Below are positions 60,277 to 64,000 of a stretch of DNA of 64,000 bases, piece by piece. The position numbers and the translations under genes are program-made. Position 1 is the stretch's first letter. Each line of letters starts with the position of its first letter. The DNA comes from CAZRCZ01 sp964598765 (GTDB lineage Bacteria; Sumerlaeota; Sumerlaeia; MVZB01; JAJFLK01): contig CAZRCZ010000004.1 in NCBI GenBank assembly GCA_964598765.1, positions 62,001-126,000 of the forward strand, read 5' to 3'. Below the pieces are notes generated by a model. The model had not been told where the DNA came from. It saw nothing but the letters and a program-made list of their open reading frames with translations, and did no database searches.

Positions 60277-60319
60277 GTACGACCCTCAATCCCACGCGCT
60301 CCCAAGGAGGTAAGGACCG

Positions 60320-60838
60320 ATTAAACAGCCATTACGCGCCAATGATAAAATCCGGGCCAGCGAGGTCCGGTTGATAGACGCCAAAGGAGAGCAACTGGGG
60401 TTGGTCCCCATTCAGGAAGCCCTTGAGCGGGCCAAGCGACAGGAATTGGATTTGGTCGAGGTTTCGCCCGACTCCTCTCCTCCCGTTTGCAAAATCATGG
60501 ATTTCGCGCGCTACCTCTTCGAGCAGAAACGCCGACTGAAGGAATCGCGCAAGAAAGCCAAAAACGTCGAGATGAAGGAGATCAAGCTTCGCCCGAAGAT
60601 TGATCCCCACGATTATCAGATCAAGGTAAATCAGATGGGGGAATTCCTGACCAAGGGGCACAAGGTCAAGGTGACGATGCGCTACCGTCCCTACGAGATG
60701 AGGCACGTTGAAATCGGCCTGAATCTGTTGGACAAGATCACCACCGATCTGGCGCAGATTGCCGAGCTGGACCGCACCACCCGTCCTCCGGAGGGGGCGC
60801 GCGTTCAGGCCATCGTCCTCCAGAAAAAGAAACGTTAG
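60320..60838 (+). CDS. infC: translation initiation factor IF-3 with ATT start codon
   Basis: A 172-residue factor that keeps the 30S subunit free and checks start-codon choice. The reading frame opens at ATT (60320), nine bases after AAGGAGGT, and gives the normal IF-3 N-terminus 'KQPLRANDKIRASEVRLIDA'. A start at the TTG at 60371 would remove most of the N-terminal domain. The linker and the C-terminal domain ('HKVKVTMRYRPYEMRHVEIG') are standard. Rare ATT/ATC/ATA starts in infC are a known self-regulation device, since IF-3 itself discriminates against them. Confidence 0.93.
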   Translation: MKQPLRANDKIRASEVRLIDAKGEQLGLVPIQEALERAKRQELDLVEVSPDSSPPVCKIMDFARYLFEQKRRLKESRKKAKNVEMKEIKLRPKIDPHDYQIKVNQMGEFLTKGHKVKVTMRYRPYEMRHVEIGLNLLDKITTDLAQIAELDRTTRPPEGARVQAIVLQKKKR

Positions 60839-60925
60839 CAATCGGCGGACGATTGCGCTAGACTGGCACGATTATTCTTTTCCATGGGAAGAGAGTCAAG
60901 TCGAGGGCAGGAGGGGAACCATACC

Positions 60926-61123
60926 GTGCGTCGCGGAAAAATGAAATCCAAGGGATCGGTCAAAAAGCGCATTCGCCTGACCGCAACGGGGAAACTCAAG
61001 CGGCACCGCGCCTTCCATTCCCACATCCTGACCAAGAAAAACGCCAAGCGCAAACGCAAGCTCGACACGGCCACGCTGGTTGATCCGGTGGACCAGCGAC
61101 GGATTCGGAGGTTGCTTGCCTGA
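60926..61123 (+). CDS. rpmI: 50S ribosomal protein bL35
   Basis: A 65-residue basic protein ('KMKSKGSVKKRIRLTATGKL', 'KRHRAFHSHILTKKNAKRKR') typical of bL35. The GTG at 60926, with GGAGGGG nine bases upstream, is preferred over the ATG at 60941, which lies too far from that site. It is the second gene of the IF-3 operon. Confidence 0.92.
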   Translation: MRRGKMKSKGSVKKRIRLTATGKLKRHRAFHSHILTKKNAKRKRKLDTATLVDPVDQRRIRRLLA

Positions 61124-61148
61124 TGCGCCAATAGCTTAAGGCTTGGCG

Positions 61149-61176
61149 AGAGCAAGAGTAAGAGCAAGAGCAAGAA
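61149..61176. repeat. dispersed purine-rich hexamer repeat (copy 4)
   Basis: GAGAGCAAGAGTAAGAGCAA, continuing GAGCAAGA, between rpmI and rplT. Same units as at 14552, 17024 and 33031. Confidence 0.85.
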
Positions 61177-61187
61177 ATTGAAATTGG

Positions 61188-61248
61188 CAGGGGCGATCCG
61201 ACGGATCGCCCAAAATTTGTAGAGACGACCCGATGGGTCGTCTCCAAG
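61188..61248. repeat. double hairpin between rpmI and rplT
   Basis: GGCGATCCG/CGGATCGCC (loop A, about 61192-61210) is followed closely by GAGACGACCC/GGGTCGTCTC (loop GAT, about 61222-61244). Both stems are perfect. Two strong hairpins inside a ribosomal-protein operon are unusual and resemble an inserted repeat. Confidence 0.8.
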
Positions 61249-61261
61249 AGGAGCGGGAATC

Positions 61262-61630
61262 ATGCCCAGAACAAAAAACAGCGTCGCCACGCGGCGGCGA
61301 CGAAAAAAAATTCTTGAAGCCGCCAGCGGCGCCATCGGCGGACGCGGCCGCCTTTTCAAAAACGCCAAGGAAACCGTCCGCAAGGGGGGCTATTACGCCT
61401 ACCGCGACCGCAAGGCGAAGAAGCGCACCTATCGTTCCCTTTGGATCGCGCGGATTTCCGCCGCCCTTCGCGCCAACGGCGCAACCTACAGCCGCTTCAT
61501 GCACGGATTGAAACACGCCGGGATCGAAATTGACCGCAAGGTCCTCGCCGATCTCGCCGCCAATGACGCTTCCGCCTTCTCCGCCATCGTCGCCAAGGCG
61601 ATCTCCGCCGTTCCCGCGCCCCAAGGCTGA
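61262..61630 (+). CDS. rplT: 50S ribosomal protein bL20
   Basis: A 122-residue rRNA-binding protein of the early 50S assembly steps. 'GRGRLFKNAKETVRKGGYYA', 'YRDRKAKKRTYRSLWIARIS' and 'NGATYSRFMHGLKHAGIEID' are the bL20 signature. In known operons it also represses its own mRNA. The N-terminus starts 'MPRTKNSVATRRRRKKILEA'. Confidence 0.96.
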   Translation: MPRTKNSVATRRRRKKILEAASGAIGGRGRLFKNAKETVRKGGYYAYRDRKAKKRTYRSLWIARISAALRANGATYSRFMHGLKHAGIEIDRKVLADLAANDASAFSAIVAKAISAVPAPQG

Positions 61631-61635
61631 AAACC

Positions 61636-62652
61636 ATGTCGGCGGATTCCAAAGCGTCCGCCGCCAAAATCGAGGAGATCGGTTCGGCGGCCCTGCGGGA
61701 GATTCAGCATTGCTCCGACGTCGCGGCGCTCGAGGAGTTGCGCGTCCGTCACCTTGGAAAGAAGAGCGAATTCTCCAAGTTCATGCGCCAGATCGGCGAA
61801 CTTCCCCCCGAAGTCCGCAAGGAAGTGGGCGAAGCCGCCAACAGCGTCAAGAGTCACGTGGACTGGGCGCTGGCCGAACGGAAAAACGCCCTTGACGCCG
61901 TTCACCGCGACCGGCGGTTGATTGAGGAAAAACTTGACGTCACCCTCCCCGGCCGTCCGCTCGCTCTCGGGCATCCTCATCCGTTGAGCCTAATCCTTGA
62001 GGAAATCGAGGAAATCTTCACGGCGATGGGTTTTGAAATCGCCTCCGGTCCGGACGTTGAAGACGAGTTCCACAATTTCGCCGCGCTGAATTTTCCGCCG
62101 GAGCATCCCGCCCGCGACATGCACGACACGTTCTACATGCGCGGGGGCGGACTCTTGCGCACGCATACTTCCCCCGTCCAAATCCGAACCATGCAACGCC
62201 GCCAAGCCCCGCTAGCCGTGATCGCGCCCGGGCGCGTCTATCGCACCGACGCCGATTTGACCCACTCGCCGATGTTTCATCAGGTCGAGGGATTTCTCGT
62301 GGACACCAAAGTCCGGTTCAGCGATCTCAAGGGAGTTTTGGGGGCGTTTCTGCATCGCATGATGGGAGACGACGTGCGCTATCGCTTCCGTCCCTCCTAT
62401 TTTCCCTTCACCGAGCCAAGCGCGGAAGTGGACATCATCTGGAAAGCCCCCGGGCGCGAACCGGCTTGGCTCGAAGTCCTCGGCGCGGGAATGATTCATC
62501 CCAAAGTTTTGGAAGCCGGAGGGCATGATCCCGCCAAGATAAGCGGATTCGCCTTCGGGATGGGGGTTGAGCGGTTCGCCATGCTGAAATACGGGATTCC
62601 CAACATCAATCTTTTCTGGGAAAACGATTTGCGTTTTTTGGAGCGGTTCTGA
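61636..62652 (+). CDS. pheS: phenylalanyl-tRNA synthetase alpha subunit
   Basis: A 338-residue class II synthetase subunit. The N-terminal coiled coil leads to the catalytic core: motif 2 'LLRTHTSPVQIRTM', 'VIAPGRVYRTDADLTHSPMF', 'HQVEGFLVD', 'YRFRPSYFPFTEPSAEVDI' and motif 3 'GFAFGMGVERFAMLKYGIPN'. It follows rplT with a five-base gap and pairs with PheT to charge tRNA-Phe. Confidence 0.97.
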   Translation: MSADSKASAAKIEEIGSAALREIQHCSDVAALEELRVRHLGKKSEFSKFMRQIGELPPEVRKEVGEAANSVKSHVDWALAERKNALDAVHRDRRLIEEKLDVTLPGRPLALGHPHPLSLILEEIEEIFTAMGFEIASGPDVEDEFHNFAALNFPPEHPARDMHDTFYMRGGGLLRTHTSPVQIRTMQRRQAPLAVIAPGRVYRTDADLTHSPMFHQVEGFLVDTKVRFSDLKGVLGAFLHRMMGDDVRYRFRPSYFPFTEPSAEVDIIWKAPGREPAWLEVLGAGMIHPKVLEAGGHDPAKISGFAFGMGVERFAMLKYGIPNINLFWENDLRFLERF

Positions 62653-62655
62653 GCG

Positions 62656-64000
62656 ATGTGGGTCTCCTTGCGCTGGTTAAACCAGATTTTTCCCTCCGGC
62701 CTGACCGTGGACGCCTTGGTGCAGACGCTTACCATGGCCGGATTGGAAGTCGAGAGCGTCGCCGATTTGGGAATGCAATCGGGGCGGATCGTCGTCGCGC
62801 GCGTCGCCGAAATTTCCAAACATCCCGAAGCCGACAAGTTGCATCTGGTCAAAGCCGACGTCGGAGACGAGCGTCTTCTCAACATCGTTTGCGGCGCGGG
62901 CAATCTGGTTCAAGACATGCTTGTTCCCTGCGCGCTGGTCGGCGCGGAACTTCCCGGCGATGTCAAAATCAAGAAGGCCAAGATTCGCGGACAAGAGAGC
63001 GAAGGGATGCTTTGCTCGGCCAAGGAACTCAATCTCGGAATGGATCATTCCGGCATTCTCAGCCTCCCCGACACCTGCAAACCGGGAGAGCCTTTCGATT
63101 GCGTTCTTGACATCAAGATCACGCCCAATCGCGCCGATTGCCTGAGCCTCATCGGCATCGCCCGCGATCTGGCCGCGATGCTCGGCAAGAAAAAAACTTT
63201 TCCGACGACCTACCGCTTCACCGAAACGCTCGGCCAGACCACCGAACAGTTCATCAACCTCAGCGTGCCGGAGCGGGGAGCCTGTCCCCGCTACACATGC
63301 AGACACGTCAACCTCAAGGACCAGACGCCCGGGCCGAGTCCCCTGTGGCTGAGTCGGCCGCTCGAAATTTCGGGTTACCGCTCCATCAACAACATCGTGG
63401 ACGTGACGAATTACGTGATGCTGGAATTGGGAATTCCGCTCCACGCTTTCGATTACGGGTGCATTCGCGGGGGAAAAATCATCGTCCGGTTCGCCCGCGC
63501 GGGCGAATCCTTGGAGACCCTTGACGACCGCGTGATTCAACTTCACGCCGAGGATTTGGTCATCGCCGACGCCGAGCGCCCCATCGCGCTGGCGGGGGTG
63601 ATGGGAGGCAAGAACACGCAGATCACTTCTTCGACCACCGCAATCGTTCTCGAATGCGCATACTTCGATTCGGCCACGATTCGCAAAACCGCCCGCCGGC
63701 ACGGTTTTCAGACCGATTCCTCCTATCGCTTCGAGCGGGGCGTGGATCGCGCGCGCGTTCACGTTTCGCTCGCCCGCGCCACGCAACTGATTCAGGAACT
63801 GACCCACGCCAACGTCTCGCGCGGTTTCCTCGACGTTCAAGCGACGATGATGGATCAAAATCCGATCACGCTGAACGTGTCGCATTTGAATCATCTGCTT
63901 GGGTTGGAGCTTTCCAATCAGGACGTTGCCGACCGGTTGGTTAATCTCGGTTTTGAAGTCCGCCGGAGCGACCGCGAATCGCTGGCCGTCGCGCCGCCCT
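62656..64000 (+). CDS. pheT: phenylalanyl-tRNA synthetase beta subunit (3' truncated)
   Basis: The first 448 codons of the beta subunit are visible before the window ends. The start reads 'MWVSLRWLNQIFPSGLTVDA', followed by the EMAP/tRNA-binding-like domain ('VVARVAEISKHPEADKLHLV'), then the B3/B4 editing region ('TPNRADCLSLIGIARDLAAM' and 'HGFQTDSSYRFERGVD'). It begins three bases after the pheS stop. The catalytically inactive core and anticodon-binding domain lie outside the window. Confidence 0.95.
   Translation, partial: MWVSLRWLNQIFPSGLTVDALVQTLTMAGLEVESVADLGMQSGRIVVARVAEISKHPEADKLHLVKADVGDERLLNIVCGAGNLVQDMLVPCALVGAELPGDVKIKKAKIRGQESEGMLCSAKELNLGMDHSGILSLPDTCKPGEPFDCVLDIKITPNRADCLSLIGIARDLAAMLGKKKTFPTTYRFTETLGQTTEQFINLSVPERGACPRYTCRHVNLKDQTPGPSPLWLSRPLEISGYRSINNIVDVTNYVMLELGIPLHAFDYGCIRGGKIIVRFARAGESLETLDDRVIQLHAEDLVIADAERPIALAGVMGGKNTQITSSTTAIVLECAYFDSATIRKTARRHGFQTDSSYRFERGVDRARVHVSLARATQLIQELTHANVSRGFLDVQATMMDQNPITLNVSHLNHLLGLELSNQDVADRLVNLGFEVRRSDRESLAVAPP

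Larger units (their letters stand above)
60012..60319. other. intergenic region and infC leader between divergent genes
   Basis: The 308 bases hold the infC promoter, a leader of about 170 bases and the strong ribosome site AAGGAGGT at 60304-60311. A possible 38-codon reading frame (ATG at 60160 to TAA at 60274-60276) lies in the leader. A CTTCG...CGAAG hairpin followed by TTTCTTTTGTTT (about 60220-60275) resembles an attenuator. Confidence 0.5.

Noticed and set aside
60104..60295. Small basic reading frame opposite the infC leader
   Set aside because: It covers the promoter region and has no ribosome site; the plus-strand promoter and leader explain the sequence better.

Overview
The window is a 64 kb piece of a moderately GC-rich, gene-dense chromosome from a diderm bacterium. 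Support for a two-membrane cell comes from a Tat component, SecA with a SEC-C tail, a LolA-like periplasmic protein, predicted lipoproteins, a periplasmic HtrA-type protease, multiheme c-type cytochromes and many type II/type IV pseudopilin-like proteins. The gene mix (DUF1232, DUF2851, DUF2306, a neutral-ceramidase-like lipoprotein, a cytochrome c/copper monooxygenase fusion, HEAT-repeat proteins) and the many short hairpin repeats between genes recall Planctomycetes/Verrucomicrobia-like or candidate-phylum genomes. The sequence alone does not fix the lineage. No rRNA, tRNA, CRISPR array, transposase or phage gene was recognised.

Layout. 1-2.1 kb: end of a possible enoyl-CoA hydratase, a TatB-like gene, moaA and a Bcp-type peroxiredoxin. 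2.2-5.2 kb: an MntA/HepT toxin-antitoxin pair, a HEAT-repeat membrane protein, a small antitoxin-like protein and an unknown multi-pass protein. 5.2-11.7 kb (minus): a very large FtsX/MacB-type permease, a YceD/DUF177 protein, MreB and PilT. 11.8-17.8 kb: exported and membrane proteins of unknown role, a carboxymuconolactone-decarboxylase-like protein, DUF1232 and a LolA-like protein. 17.8-20.3 kb: an unusual HEAT repeat-nucleotidyltransferase-coiled coil protein. 20.5-25.0 kb: a tightly packed plus-strand operon with an EF-hand protein, its internally deleted paralogue, a pilin-like protein, an HtrA protease and an M24 aminopeptidase. 25-26.4 kb: a GuaB3-type IMP dehydrogenase-like gene behind a canonical promoter.

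26.5-31.8 kb holds the most striking block: six consecutive minus-strand genes for GspG-like pseudopilins, apparently read from one near-consensus promoter (TTGACA-17-TATAAA), with no secretion-machinery genes beside them. 32-35 kb: a NagB-like isomerase and a neutral-ceramidase-like lipoprotein. 35-42.9 kb: MazEF-like and RelBE-like modules flanking secA and a DedA gene, then ruvB and a mesaconyl-CoA hydratase-like gene. 42.9-52.9 kb: a DHA2 drug-efflux transporter, der, DUF2851, mutL, a nitronate monooxygenase, DUF2306 and a seventh GspG-like protein. 53-60 kb: the cytochrome/copper monooxygenase fusion, purF, purL, a pentaheme cytochrome and a creatininase-family amidohydrolase. 60.1-64 kb: the translation operon infC-rpmI-rplT-pheS-pheT (pheT runs off the end). 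It has a clear promoter, a long leader and an ATT start for infC.

Intergenic spaces carry several families of short imperfect inverted repeats that recur across the window, a hexamer-type purine-rich repeat at four loci, a nested hairpin element inside a pseudopilin leader, a double hairpin between rpmI and rplT, and an approximately 300-bp palindrome-rich element near 53 kb. Housekeeping genes were identified from conserved motifs read in the translations. Family names for the less conserved proteins are recognitions from memory, not database results.
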